A stretch of DNA of 29,183 bases. Source: an uncultured Bacteroidota bacterium. GTDB lineage: Bacteria; Bacteroidota; Bacteroidia; Chitinophagales; Saprospiraceae. Both the position numbers and the translations under genes were made by a program. The notes under the pieces were generated by a model that was given only the letters and a program-made list of their open reading frames with translations, ran no database searches and was not told the origin of the DNA. The DNA is taken from positions 1-29,183 of the forward strand of contig CALGAA010000096.1 of the NCBI GenBank assembly GCA_937952445.1, read 5' to 3'. Shown piece by piece: positions 16,741 to 24,567 of this stretch; the first letter of the stretch is position 1, and every line of letters starts with the position of its first letter.

Positions 16741-17781
16741 TCAATCGAACAATTGTTCGTACGAATCTCCCGACGTATTGCCGGACTTACGTTCCTGACT
16801 GATCTTCACCCGATCAGTTGGTATTTCGTTCAAATCCAGAAAATCTTCATCGAGGGCTGGTGTGCCTTCACCGAGCAACATAATGGTGCTGTTCTTTTCC
16901 CATTCTTCCAGCATTTTCAACCCCTGCTCTTCGAATACCCCGTTTTGCAAGTCCACACTTTCCATAACGGAAGAAGACATTTCCATAAAGTGCTCCATCT
17001 CACCAACTTTATTGGCCAGGTCATCTGCGATGTTTTCGAGTGCTGCATCAAACATTTCTCGTTTGCTGCCGGACCCTGAAATGATATCCATCGCATTTTT
17101 CATGGCACTATAACTCGTGCGTATGGCTTTTCGCTCCTGCTCTTTTAATTTGACCTGATCCTTCGTGTCCTCCAACAGAACTTCAGAATTACTGTACATT
17201 TTGGATAATACCCGGTAAAGTATCGACATTTTGGAATGAAGGGCGTGGTATTTCTCATTGCTATCCTTCAAGCGTGCGGCTTTGCGGGATGAAAGCAACA
17301 TTTGATTCTCGTTGTTCATTTCCCGGGCTTTCCTGGCCATTAGCATGCTGTTCTCGATTTCAGCATTATTTTCCTCCATCAGGGTTTTGAGTTTACGCAT
17401 TTGACCGCGCAAATTACCGATCTGTTTGCTGAGCTTTTTCAAGTTGTCTTCCAAATCCTGAACGTAGCTTTTCAATATCCCGATCGGGTCAATCTGTACA
17501 AAAAGACTGGTAACCCATCGCATAACGCTTTTGTACATGTACCAGACCAGATTCCGCATTCTGGGATCCAACACCATATATACCACTACAGCCAGGGCAA
17601 TCAGGATCAGGGACAGATAAAGAACATTGGAAAAAAGGGCGATGATCGCAGCCATGTTGGTGGCGATCAGGTATCCTCCTCCTAATATAATTCCTCCGAG
17701 GAACAACAGTCCGGTGACCCCCTCAGGCTTTTTCCAAAACGATTTTGGCTTTGCGGTTTTGAACGACTCTAATTCTGACAT
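16741..17781 (-). CDS. Membrane-anchored coiled-coil protein, PspA/Vipp1-like hairpin
   Basis: No named family is recognised with certainty. With the ATG at 17781 the product has 346 residues. A short basic N-terminus is followed by two membrane helices (about 23-42 and 45-70), then a long, highly charged helical region (about 98-295) and an acidic C-terminal tail. The helix start D-P-I-G-I-L-K-S-Y-V-Q-D-L-E-D-N-L (98-114) resembles the first hairpin helix of PspA/Vipp1, which reads D-P-x-x-x-L-x-x-x-I-x-D-M-x-x-x-L. The A-R-K-A-R-E and S-R-K-A-A-R segments fit the same long hairpin. PspA family members are bacterial ESCRT-III-fold membrane-remodelling proteins, normally with an amphipathic helix rather than true membrane helices. 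An upstream in-frame ATG at 17898 is rejected because it would overlap the preceding gene. The pair with the gene 43 bases upstream suggests a joint role. Confidence 0.8.
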   Translation of the reverse strand: MSELESFKTAKPKSFWKKPEGVTGLLFLGGIILGGGYLIATNMAAIIALFSNVLYLSLILIALAVVVYMVLDPRMRNLVWYMYKSVMRWVTSLFVQIDPIGILKSYVQDLEDNLKKLSKQIGNLRGQMRKLKTLMEENNAEIENSMLMARKAREMNNENQMLLSSRKAARLKDSNEKYHALHSKMSILYRVLSKMYSNSEVLLEDTKDQVKLKEQERKAIRTSYSAMKNAMDIISGSGSKREMFDAALENIADDLANKVGEMEHFMEMSSSVMESVDLQNGVFEEQGLKMLEEWEKNSTIMLLGEGTPALDEDFLDLNEIPTDRVKISQERKSGNTSGDSYEQLFD

Positions 17782-17824
17782 AATCGGTGTTTTCAATATC
17801 GGTTTACAAAAATTGATGAAGCGG

Positions 17825-18379
17825 TTAGGACAGTTGAGATCTAAAATGATCAATATCCGTTTCGATTCGATCGGTAATCGTCGTGAGTGTTTTACCAAAT
17901 CGCTCGCTGGTTTCTTCGATTTTCAGGCGGGCTGTCTCAGCTTCAGCGTCGATAGTATTCAACTTCTTTTCCACTTCTTTAAGTTCCTCATTTAACGCAT
18001 TTATCTTCTTGAGGATATTCTCTTTTTTGGAAATCAGTGACGATTTTTGTTTCTCTTTGGAATGCACCCTGGACTCCATTTGTTTTTCCAGAGCAGTATT
18101 AAATTGCTTAAACTCGTCCTTCAAAATATTTAGATAATATTCGGCGCTATCGATAAGCTTTTGCTTGGTCAGCCCTACGGTAGTAGCCGTAGCGAAAGCC
18201 GTTTTTATCGCTGTACCTTCATCGATTTTGAGATCCTCCAATCGTATGAGGGCCTGCTTGAATTCCAGGTAATCGAAACCAGCCTGGTTGTTTTTTTCGA
18301 TGGCTTTAAGTAAAAAGTCGAGTGATTTTTTATCGAGTTGATTCTTGTCGTCGAAGATTTCCCTCAGGTTCAAATTCAT
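17825..18379 (-). CDS. Soluble all-helical coiled-coil protein, partner of the membrane coiled-coil gene
   Basis: This 184-residue protein is not recognised. It has no signal peptide or membrane segment. Residues 1-95 look like a compact helical bundle (L-D-F-L-L-K-A-I-E-K and Y-L-E-F-K-Q-A-L-I-R-L-E). Residues 95-165 form a lysine- and glutamate-rich coiled coil containing K-K-E-N-I-L-K-K-I-N-A-L-N-E-E-L and K-K-L-N-T-I-D-A-E-A-E. A tail with T-T-I-T-D-R-I-E follows. It is the first gene of a two-gene minus-strand unit with the PspA-like membrane protein 43 bases downstream and has its own -7 box. The two share a coiled-coil character, and a physical complex is a reasonable inference. It could also be a structural or chaperone-like adaptor; no catalytic motif is seen. 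Confidence 0.8.
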   Translation of the reverse strand: MNLNLREIFDDKNQLDKKSLDFLLKAIEKNNQAGFDYLEFKQALIRLEDLKIDEGTAIKTAFATATTVGLTKQKLIDSAEYYLNILKDEFKQFNTALEKQMESRVHSKEKQKSSLISKKENILKKINALNEELKEVEKKLNTIDAEAETARLKIEETSERFGKTLTTITDRIETDIDHFRSQLS

Positions 18380-18396
18380 AATGCGTTTTTGTATTC

Positions 18397-18404
18397 CAAA
18401 GATA
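18397..18404 (-). promoter_or_regulatory. Bacteroidota -7 box for the coiled-coil gene pair
   Basis: The minus strand reads TATCTTTG here, identical to the box before the TSUP gene. Transcription would start near 18390, leaving about ten bases before the ATG at 18379. No TTTG -33 element is evident at the normal spacing. Confidence 0.45.
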
Positions 18405-18529
18405 CTACAGATATCCGTGCATGAATATAAGGATAATCAATTTTATATAAAAACGATTGTTTTATCGGCAAGCTGATCAGAATGGAGTATCAATGTCGAC
18501 CCTGACCTCAAAACAATCCACCTGGATCG

Positions 18530-18637
18530 TGTCACAGGCCACAGAATTAGATAATTGTCATCTTTGAAAAATGACTTTTTGTCAGGTAAAGACCACAATA
18601 CTGACATTTCCCTCACATTATTCCCTGTAATATGTCA
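18530..18637. promoter_or_regulatory. Cluster of TGTCA/TGACA pentamers upstream of dnaK
   Basis: The 345 bases between the coiled-coil pair and dnaK (18380-18724) contain no gene. Within them the pentamer TGTCA or its complement TGACA occurs at 18530-18534, 18556-18560, 18580-18584, 18602-18606 (reverse) and 18633-18637. The start-to-start spacings are 26, 24, 22 and 31 bases. About 0.2 occurrences would be expected by chance in this length. Pairs form inverted repeats: GTCAT/ATGAC at 18557-18561 and 18571-18575, and TGACAT/ATGTCA at 18602-18607 and 18632-18637. This looks like an operator array, but no regulator is identified. The CIRCE element is absent, and no clear TAnnTTTG box for dnaK was found. 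Confidence 0.3.
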
Positions 18638-18724
18638 ATATGTTCCTAAGAGGGGCAATGGCATTTAACTTGCAATAAAAGGATTGAATTGTAACAAAAC
18701 ACGTAAACTAAAATTTAAATTGAT

Positions 18725-20644
18725 ATGGGAAAAATTATCGGAATAGACTTGGGTACTACGAACTCAGTGGTATCCGTGATGGAAGGAAACGAACCGGTGG
18801 TTATTCCAAATGACGAGGGCAAAAGAACGACACCATCAGTGGTGGCATTCCTTGATAATGGTGAACGAAAAGTAGGTGATCCAGCCAAGCGTCAGGCGAT
18901 AACTAACCCGCAGAAAACCATCAATTCAATCAAACGATTTATGGGGGCGAGGTACGAGGCTCATGTGGACGAAATCGAAAAGATGTCTTATGAAATTGTA
19001 AAAGGTGATAACGATACTGTTCGTGTCAAAATTGACGATCGCCAATATACCCCGCAGGAAATATCTGCTATGGTTCTTCAGAAAATGAAGAAGGTAGCTT
19101 CAGATTACCTCGGCCAGGAGGTGACTCAGGCCGTGGTTACTGTACCCGCATATTTTAACGATTCTCAGCGTCAGGCGACCAAGGAGGCAGGTGAAATTGC
19201 AGGTTTGGAAATTAAGCGAATCATTAACGAACCGACTGCAGCCGCGTTGGCATATGGCCTGGACAAAAGCCACAAAGACCAGACGATTGCGGTGTTTGAC
19301 CTGGGAGGTGGAACTTTTGATATCTCGATCCTCGAACTCGGTGATGGGGTATTTGAAGTAAAATCCACCAACGGGGACACCATGCTGGGTGGAGACGACT
19401 TTGACCGCGTGCTCATCGATTATATGGCAGAACATTTTATGGAGCAGGAAAATATGGACCTTCGAAAGGATCCGATGGCGCTTCAGCGACTAAAAGATGC
19501 CGCTGAAAAGGCCAAAATAGAATTATCTGCTTCCACCGAAACAGAAGTTAACCTACCATATATCACCGCTAAAGATGGTGTGCCCAAGCACCTGGTTTTA
19601 AAAATATCCAGGGCAAAATTTGAACAGCTCGCTGACGACCTTATTCAGCGAACCATAGAACCGTGTCGCAAGGCTTTGCAGGATGCAGGCCTGAGCAGCA
19701 GCGATATCGACGAGGTTATCCTGGTCGGTGGATCCACCCGGATTCCGAAGGTACAGGAAGTGGTCAAAGAATTCTTTGGCAAGGATCTCAACAAAAGCGT
19801 AAACCCTGACGAAGTGGTAGCCATTGGGGCTGCGATCCAGGGAGGTGTGTTGAGTGGAGATGTACAGGATGTACTTCTGCTGGACGTTACTCCGCTTTCG
19901 ATGGGAATTGAAACGATGGGTGGTGTCTACGATGTGGTCATCGAAGCCAACTCTACCATTCCGACCAAGAAAACCAAAGTATATTCTACAGCGGCAGATA
20001 ACCAGCCTTCAGTAGAAATACATATTCTTCAGGGAGAACGACCCATGGCGAAAGATAACCGTACCGTAGGTCGATTTATCCTCGACGGAATTCCTCCTGC
20101 ACCACGGGGTACTCCTCAGATCGAAGTGACTTTTGATATGGATGCGAACGGTATCCTCAATGTTCACGCTAAAGATTTGGGCACCGGTAAAGAACAAAAG
20201 ATCCGAATCGAAGCTTCTACCGGTCTGTCCGATGCAGAAATCGAACGGATGAAGCAGGAAGCTGCTGCCAACGCTGAGGAAGATCGAAAATTAAAAGAGA
20301 AAGTGGATAAACTCAACGCCGCAGATGCCACCATTTTCAGTACTGAAAAACAGTTGAAAGAATACGGCGATAAAATACCGGCGGATAAAAAATCCGAAAT
20401 TGAAAGTGCATTGGAAGAGTTGAAATCGGCCCACAAATCTGAGGATTTGAATGCCGTCGATACAGCCAGTGAAAGATTGACCGCTGCCTGGACCGCTGCC
20501 AGTCAGGACATATACCAGGCCAATCAGGGCAATGGAGCACAGACCGATCCCAACGCCCAATCCGGTCAGAACACAGGCGGATCGGGTGGTGGAGCTGATG
20601 ACGTGACCGATGTGGAATTTGAAGAAGTAGACGAGAATAAATAG
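18725..20644 (+). CDS. dnaK: Chaperone DnaK (Hsp70)
   Basis: DnaK is the ATP-dependent cytosolic Hsp70 chaperone that binds exposed hydrophobic peptide segments. The 639-residue sequence has the N-terminal phosphate loop I-G-I-D-L-G-T-T-N-S (4-13), the V-P-A-Y-F-N-D-S-Q-R-Q-A-T-K segment, the second phosphate loop F-D-L-G-G-G-T-F-D-I-S, and the adenosine motif V-G-G-S-T-R-I-P-K-V. The interdomain linker V-L-L-L-D-V-T-P-L-S is intact. The substrate-binding domain and helical lid follow, ending in a Gly/Gln/Asn-rich disordered stretch and the conserved acidic tail D-V-E-F-E-E-V-D. Length is typical. It stands alone: grpE and dnaJ are not adjacent. A strong hairpin terminator follows. The long upstream region with repeated pentamers is the likely control site. 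Confidence 0.99.
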   Translation: MGKIIGIDLGTTNSVVSVMEGNEPVVIPNDEGKRTTPSVVAFLDNGERKVGDPAKRQAITNPQKTINSIKRFMGARYEAHVDEIEKMSYEIVKGDNDTVRVKIDDRQYTPQEISAMVLQKMKKVASDYLGQEVTQAVVTVPAYFNDSQRQATKEAGEIAGLEIKRIINEPTAAALAYGLDKSHKDQTIAVFDLGGGTFDISILELGDGVFEVKSTNGDTMLGGDDFDRVLIDYMAEHFMEQENMDLRKDPMALQRLKDAAEKAKIELSASTETEVNLPYITAKDGVPKHLVLKISRAKFEQLADDLIQRTIEPCRKALQDAGLSSSDIDEVILVGGSTRIPKVQEVVKEFFGKDLNKSVNPDEVVAIGAAIQGGVLSGDVQDVLLLDVTPLSMGIETMGGVYDVVIEANSTIPTKKTKVYSTAADNQPSVEIHILQGERPMAKDNRTVGRFILDGIPPAPRGTPQIEVTFDMDANGILNVHAKDLGTGKEQKIRIEASTGLSDAEIERMKQEAAANAEEDRKLKEKVDKLNAADATIFSTEKQLKEYGDKIPADKKSEIESALEELKSAHKSEDLNAVDTASERLTAAWTAASQDIYQANQGNGAQTDPNAQSGQNTGGSGGGADDVTDVEFEEVDENK

Positions 20645-20670
20645 CCATCGTCAAATCAATTAATTTTATC

Positions 20671-20702
20671 GGGTGGTAATCGAAAGGTTACCACCCTTTT
20701 TT
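20671..20702 (+). terminator. Intrinsic terminator after dnaK
   Basis: A perfect nine-base inverted repeat, GGGTGGTAA at 20671-20679 and TTACCACCC at 20688-20696, encloses an eight-base loop and is followed at once by six T residues (20697-20702). It lies 26 bases after the dnaK stop and should end that transcript. Confidence 0.93.
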
Positions 20703-20705
20703 ATG

Positions 20706-20713
20706 TAACTTTG
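20706..20713 (+). promoter_or_regulatory. Bacteroidota -7 box for pyrG
   Basis: TAACTTTG matches TAnnTTTG exactly and begins three bases after the T tract of the dnaK terminator. It would start a pyrG transcript near 20719, about 23 bases before the ATG. Any -33 element would have to lie inside the terminator stem; no good TTTG is seen there. Confidence 0.5.
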
Positions 20714-20741
20714 TACCCCGTAATAATATCAAATCCGGAAT

Positions 20742-22400
20742 ATGACCAAGTATATATTTGTTACGGGTGGAGTTACCTCGTCCCTGGGAAAGGGTATTAT
20801 TTCCGCCTCCCTCGCAAAATTGTTACAAGCCAGGGGCTACAAGGTGACAATTCAAAAACTCGATCCCTATATCAATGTGGATCCAGGCACCCTCAACCCT
20901 TACGAACATGGCGAATGTTACGTCACCGATGACGGTGCAGAAACAGATCTTGATCTGGGCCATTACGAGCGATTTCTTAACAGCCCCACTTCCCAGGCCA
21001 ACAACGTCACTACCGGCAGGATTTATTCCAATGTGATCACCAAGGAAAGGGCAGGGGAGTACCTCGGGAAAACAGTACAGGTCATACCCCACATCACCGA
21101 TGAAATCAAAGTATACATCCGGGATTTTGAAAAAGACAATTATGACATCATTATCTCCGAAATAGGTGGAACTGTAGGGGATATTGAGTCGTTGCCGTAT
21201 ATCGAGGCAGTTCGACAGCTCAGAAATGAATTGGGAAAACAAAATGGGATCGTTATTCACCTCACCCTGGTTCCGTATTTGCGTGCGGCAGGTGAACTAA
21301 AAACCAAACCTACTCAACATTCGGTCAAAGAACTACTGACCTATGGTATACAACCAGATATTTTGGTATGCCGCACAGAGCATACCCTGTCCGATGAAAT
21401 CCGGGAGAAATTAGCACTGTTTTGTAACGTGAACAAAAACAGCGTGATCGAATCGATCGATGCCCAATCCATATATGATGTCCCCTTGATGATGTTGAAA
21501 GAAAAACTCGATATCCGGGTGATGGAAAAATTGGGTCTGACTATCGAGAATGAACCAGATCTCACCGCATGGAAGAATTTTCTCGGTAAATTAAAAAATC
21601 CTTTGCACGAGGTGCGGATTGGATTGATCGGAAAATACATTGAGCTTCAGGATGCCTACAAATCCATCTATGAATCATTCGTCCATGCCGGAGCTCAAAA
21701 CGAAACGCAAGTGAACGTGGTGAGTCTGCATTCCGAAGACCTGGAAGAAGGGGATTTTGAAAAACATCTGGATCACCTCGATGGCATTCTGGTTGCTCCT
21801 GGATTTGGGAAACGAGGAATTGAAGGCAAACTCAATGCCATTAAATACGCGCGTACCCACAATGTTCCCTTCTTTGGGATTTGCCTGGGTATGCAATGTG
21901 CTGTGGTGGAATTTGCCCGCAACGTCCTGGATTTGAAAGATGCAAGTTCGGAGGAATTTGATCCGAATACCCCCGATCCGGTAATCCATTTAATGCCTGA
22001 TCAACTCAAAGTCGAGAACCTGGGCGGAACCATGCGACTGGGAGCCTGGCAGTGTAATCTGGAATCGGGTTCTAAAGCACACGAAGCGTATAATGAAAAA
22101 GTGATTTTTGAAAGACACCGGCACCGGTTTGAGTTCAATAATAAATATCTGGAAATGTTCCAAAATGAGGGCTTTATCGCCTCAGGAATCAACCGGGAAA
22201 AGAATCTTATCGAAATCATGGAATTGAAAGATCATCCGTGGTTTATAGGCGTCCAGTTTCACCCTGAATTGAAGAGCCGGGTGGAAAAACCACATCCATT
22301 GTTCAGTTCGTTTATTCAGGCGGCGCTTGATCATAAAAACCTGAACAATCAAGTTACACCGGAAAGTGAAGCGTACAATGAGAAAACTGAAGTTGGATGA
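20742..22400 (+). CDS. pyrG: CTP synthase
   Basis: PyrG makes CTP from UTP, ATP and glutamine, the last step of pyrimidine nucleotide synthesis, in the cytosol. The 552-residue protein has the amidoligase domain first: G-G-V-T-S-S-L-G-K-G-I at 9-19, the K-L-D-P-Y-I-N-V-D-P-G-T segment at 39-50, and E-H-G-E-C-Y-V-T-D-D-G at 55-65. The class I glutaminase domain begins at about 290, with G-I-C-L-G-M-Q at 379-385 giving nucleophile Cys381. The H507/E509 pair in V-Q-F-H-P-E completes the triad. Length is normal. It has its own -7 box after the dnaK terminator, and its 3' end overlaps the start of the TrmH-family gene by 23 bases. CTP supply connects loosely with the two CTP-using enzymes at the start of the window, but there is no physical linkage. 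Confidence 0.98.
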   Translation: MTKYIFVTGGVTSSLGKGIISASLAKLLQARGYKVTIQKLDPYINVDPGTLNPYEHGECYVTDDGAETDLDLGHYERFLNSPTSQANNVTTGRIYSNVITKERAGEYLGKTVQVIPHITDEIKVYIRDFEKDNYDIIISEIGGTVGDIESLPYIEAVRQLRNELGKQNGIVIHLTLVPYLRAAGELKTKPTQHSVKELLTYGIQPDILVCRTEHTLSDEIREKLALFCNVNKNSVIESIDAQSIYDVPLMMLKEKLDIRVMEKLGLTIENEPDLTAWKNFLGKLKNPLHEVRIGLIGKYIELQDAYKSIYESFVHAGAQNETQVNVVSLHSEDLEEGDFEKHLDHLDGILVAPGFGKRGIEGKLNAIKYARTHNVPFFGICLGMQCAVVEFARNVLDLKDASSEEFDPNTPDPVIHLMPDQLKVENLGGTMRLGAWQCNLESGSKAHEAYNEKVIFERHRHRFEFNNKYLEMFQNEGFIASGINREKNLIEIMELKDHPWFIGVQFHPELKSRVEKPHPLFSSFIQAALDHKNLNNQVTPESEAYNEKTEVG

Positions 22401-22905
22401 ACTGCAGCGACCCAATCTGGAGGAATTCCATGCTCTTGAAAAATTTCCTGTAACGGTCGTACTCGACAATATTCGATCGGGACTCAACGTCGGAAGTTTC
22501 TTCCGTACCGCCGATGGATTTGCTCTTGAACAAATCATACTTTGTGGTTATACGCCAACGCCACCGCATCCAGAAATATTCAAAACAGCGATAGGAGCTA
22601 CCAAATCCATACCCTGGACTCATTATGAAGACATTGGTGACGCCATCAAATGGCTCCGGGAACGGGAATACGTGTGCATCGGTATTGAGCAGACCACGGT
22701 GTCGGTTCCGTTGAATGAAATTAAAGTCCCGACCAGGCGTCTTGCTTTGTTTTTTGGAAACGAAGTAAATGGTCTTACGGCCTCCATCCTTCCCTCAATG
22801 GATCAAATCTGGGAGGTTCCCCAATTTGGAACCAAACACTCACTCAACGTTTCTGTATGTGGTGGAGTCGTTTTGTGGGAAGTCATTCGGCAATTAATGA
22901 CATGA
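22378..22905 (+). CDS. TrmH/SpoU-family RNA 2'-O-methyltransferase (short form)
   Basis: This 175-residue SPOUT methyltransferase lacks an extra N-terminal domain. Motif 1 reads DNIRSGLNVGSFFRTADGF (residues 26-44), with the catalytic Arg in F-R-T-A-D. Motif 2 is L-F-F-G-N-E-V-N-G-L and motif 3 is I-W-E-V-P-Q-F-G-T-K-H-S-L-N-V-S near the C-terminus. The target is probably a tRNA or rRNA ribose. I chose the ATG at 22378 because it gives the N-terminus MRKLKLDEL familiar from Bacteroidota homologues; a GTG at 22366 would add four residues. Either start lies inside the end of pyrG, so translation is probably coupled. It converges with yajC. Confidence 0.93.
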   Translation: MRKLKLDELQRPNLEEFHALEKFPVTVVLDNIRSGLNVGSFFRTADGFALEQIILCGYTPTPPHPEIFKTAIGATKSIPWTHYEDIGDAIKWLREREYVCIGIEQTTVSVPLNEIKVPTRRLALFFGNEVNGLTASILPSMDQIWEVPQFGTKHSLNVSVCGGVVLWEVIRQLMT

Positions 22906-22959
22906 TTAACCATCCTAATGAAAGGATATACCTGCAAAGCCGGGAATTGAATTGAAAAA

Positions 22960-23274
22960 TTAGAGTTTTAACCCATGCTCCGAGTTCTCCAAAATGGCAG
23001 TCATCTCTTTGGAAATCGAGCTTCGCAGAACTTTAATAAAAGTTTTATCGGCCAATTGCAAGGTGACCACCTCATCCTCGATCTTGCTGATTCGGCCAAT
23101 GATTCCTGATCCGGTGGCTACGATGCTACCTTTATCCAGTGCTCTGTTAAATTCCCTTTGCTGCTTCGCTTTTTTTTGCTGGGGCCGCATAAATAGGAAG
23201 TAAAACACCACGACCATCCCCAAAAGTGGGAGCATGGAAATAAAGGGATTGGGATCAGACTGAAGTATTATCAT
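22960..23274 (-). CDS. yajC: Preprotein translocase accessory subunit YajC
   Basis: YajC is a small inner-membrane protein that associates with SecDF at the Sec translocon. The 104-residue product has a short periplasmic N-terminus, one membrane helix at about 11-29 (S-M-L-P-L-L-G-M-V-V-V-F-Y-F-L-F), then the conserved R-P-Q-Q-K-K-A-K-Q motif (30-38) and a cytosolic beta-rich part with K-G-S-I-V-A-T-G-S-G-I-I-G-R-I and L-A-D-K-T-F-I-K-V. Length and order fit the family. It is the second gene of a minus-strand pair with the DUF1573 lipoprotein, ten bases downstream of it, an arrangement I recall from other Bacteroidota. Confidence 0.96.
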   Translation of the reverse strand: MIILQSDPNPFISMLPLLGMVVVFYFLFMRPQQKKAKQQREFNRALDKGSIVATGSGIIGRISKIEDEVVTLQLADKTFIKVLRSSISKEMTAILENSEHGLKL

Positions 23275-23284
23275 GTTTGTTTTT

Positions 23285-23740
23285 TTAATTGCTTACGAAA
23301 CCCTGCAAATATAATAAGGTTCTTGGAGGGTAGGTATTCCCAATCACATTAATTGATTTTTTTTGATAGCCGACCCTTCCTGAGGAATTGAAAGTGACTT
23401 CGATCTTACCGCTTTGGCCTGGGGGTATGGGGTCTTTGGTGTATTTTGTCGCGGTACAACCACACGAAGTTTTTACGTCCGAAATAATGGCCGGTCTTTT
23501 CCCCGTATTTTTGAAATGAAAAATCTTCGTAAATTCTTCACCGTGCCGAATCGTATCCCAATCCACAAGAGTCTCTTCAAATTCCAAATGCGCTGCCTCA
23601 GATGTATCAATTATCTGGTCAGCTCCAATTGGCATATTGATTATATCAGAAATCGATCCTTCTGCATCAATTTCGGATGAGTTATTTTTACAGGAATAGG
23701 TGATCCAGGTGGCTATACATAAAAGGAGAAGAAGTCTCAT
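23285..23740 (-). CDS. DUF1573 lipoprotein
   Basis: With the ATG at 23740 the product has 151 residues and starts with a lipoprotein signal peptide whose lipobox I-T-Y-S-C places the acylated Cys at 17. The mature part is a single immunoglobulin-like DUF1573 domain with the conserved K-T-S-C-G-C-T-A core (90-97), followed by P-I-P-P-G-Q-S-G-K-I-E-V and the G-x-x-x-K-x-I-x-V pattern. The function of DUF1573 is not established; the paired Cys residues could bind metal or form a disulfide. A longer reading from 23866 is rejected because it buries the signal peptide 42 residues inside the protein and overlaps the divergent shikimate kinase gene. It lies directly upstream of yajC, probably co-transcribed. 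Confidence 0.92.
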   Translation of the reverse strand: MRLLLLLCIATWITYSCKNNSSEIDAEGSISDIINMPIGADQIIDTSEAAHLEFEETLVDWDTIRHGEEFTKIFHFKNTGKRPAIISDVKTSCGCTATKYTKDPIPPGQSGKIEVTFNSSGRVGYQKKSINVIGNTYPPRTLLYLQGFVSN

Positions 23741-23856
23741 TTTTCTGAGTTTTTGATATGGAAATTCGAGTGAATCGTAGATAAGTCCAGAGCACACATG
23801 CGCTGATTTTTTGTTACTTTTACGCGGACAAGATAACATATATTTTATTGAAGCAT

Positions 23857-24438
23857 ATGATCTCAAGTGATAATTCAGGAACGGGACTTTATTTTCTCAT
23901 CGGATTTATGGGCTCAGGCAAAAGTATGCTGAGTCAGGGAGTTCAGCGGATATTGGGTGGTATTAGTGTTGAGATGGATGAGGAAATTGAAAAAGTAGCC
24001 GGGATGAGCATCAACGATATATTTAGCACACAGGGAGAGGATCATTTCCGGAAAATCGAACGACAGGTACTTCATGACCTGATCGATCAATTTCGAGAGG
24101 TGGATGACCTGGTTTTGATCAGTACCGGGGGTGGAGCACCTTGTTTTTTTGACAATATGGAGGTGATGAAGAATGCGGGAACTACGATATTCATCAATCC
24201 TTCGATCGATCGACTGGTGATGCGATTGGAGAATAGAAATGAAGAGCGGCCGCTGATCAGAGGGAAAAGCAGGTATGAAATAAAACAGTACATTGGTTTA
24301 CAGCTCGAAAAGAGATTGCCTTTTTACCGGCAGGCTCACCTCCACGTTAACCCCCTCTACGAGGACAAAGAATTGAATATCCAATTTTTGAAGGAAGTGA
24401 TTCAGGCTTCAGGATTTCAGCCAATAGAAGATTTGTGA
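23857..24438 (+). CDS. aroK: Shikimate kinase
   Basis: AroK phosphorylates shikimate with ATP in the chorismate pathway to aromatic amino acids. With the ATG at 23857 the product has 193 residues, slightly long for the family. The Walker A loop G-F-M-G-S-G-K-S lies at 16-23. The shikimate and magnesium site reads V-E-M-D-E-E-I-E, so E39 replaces the first Asp of the usual D-x-D and D41 keeps the second. An F-R-K-I-E-R-Q segment supplies the substrate Arg, S-T-G-G-G-A supplies the Gly-rich substrate loop, and the lid has E-E-R-P-L-I-R-G. An upstream TTG at 23848 is a weaker alternative start. The gene is divergent from the DUF1573/yajC pair and convergent with the subtilase. Confidence 0.94.
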   Translation: MISSDNSGTGLYFLIGFMGSGKSMLSQGVQRILGGISVEMDEEIEKVAGMSINDIFSTQGEDHFRKIERQVLHDLIDQFREVDDLVLISTGGGAPCFFDNMEVMKNAGTTIFINPSIDRLVMRLENRNEERPLIRGKSRYEIKQYIGLQLEKRLPFYRQAHLHVNPLYEDKELNIQFLKEVIQASGFQPIEDL

Positions 24439-24567
24439 TCAATCTCAAGTATCAGTAAATGGGTATAAAGTGGAGTGTTAGGCGGTGAGAAAACTTTAAA
24501 ATGATGATTTTGATCATCAAGACTCCCCTAAAGCCTTTATAATTTAGGAACCTGTATTACTTCTGAA

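Noticed and set aside
17782..17898. 39-residue N-terminal extension of the PspA-like protein
   Set aside because: It overlaps the upstream coiled-coil gene and adds an unrelated basic stretch before the natural start MSELESF.
18380..18724. CIRCE heat-shock operator before dnaK
   Set aside because: The TTAGCACTC / GAGTGCTAA inverted repeat was looked for and is not present.
22912..22927. Small inverted repeat ATCCT/AGGAT between the TrmH-family gene and yajC
   Set aside because: The five-base stem without a T tract on either strand is too weak to call a terminator.
23741..23866. 42-residue extension of the DUF1573 lipoprotein
   Set aside because: It would bury the lipoprotein signal inside the protein and overlap the divergent aroK start.
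24502..24519. Inverted repeat TGATGA/TCATCA between aroK and the subtilase gene
   Set aside because: It is an AT-rich six-base stem with no T tract after it, expected often by chance.
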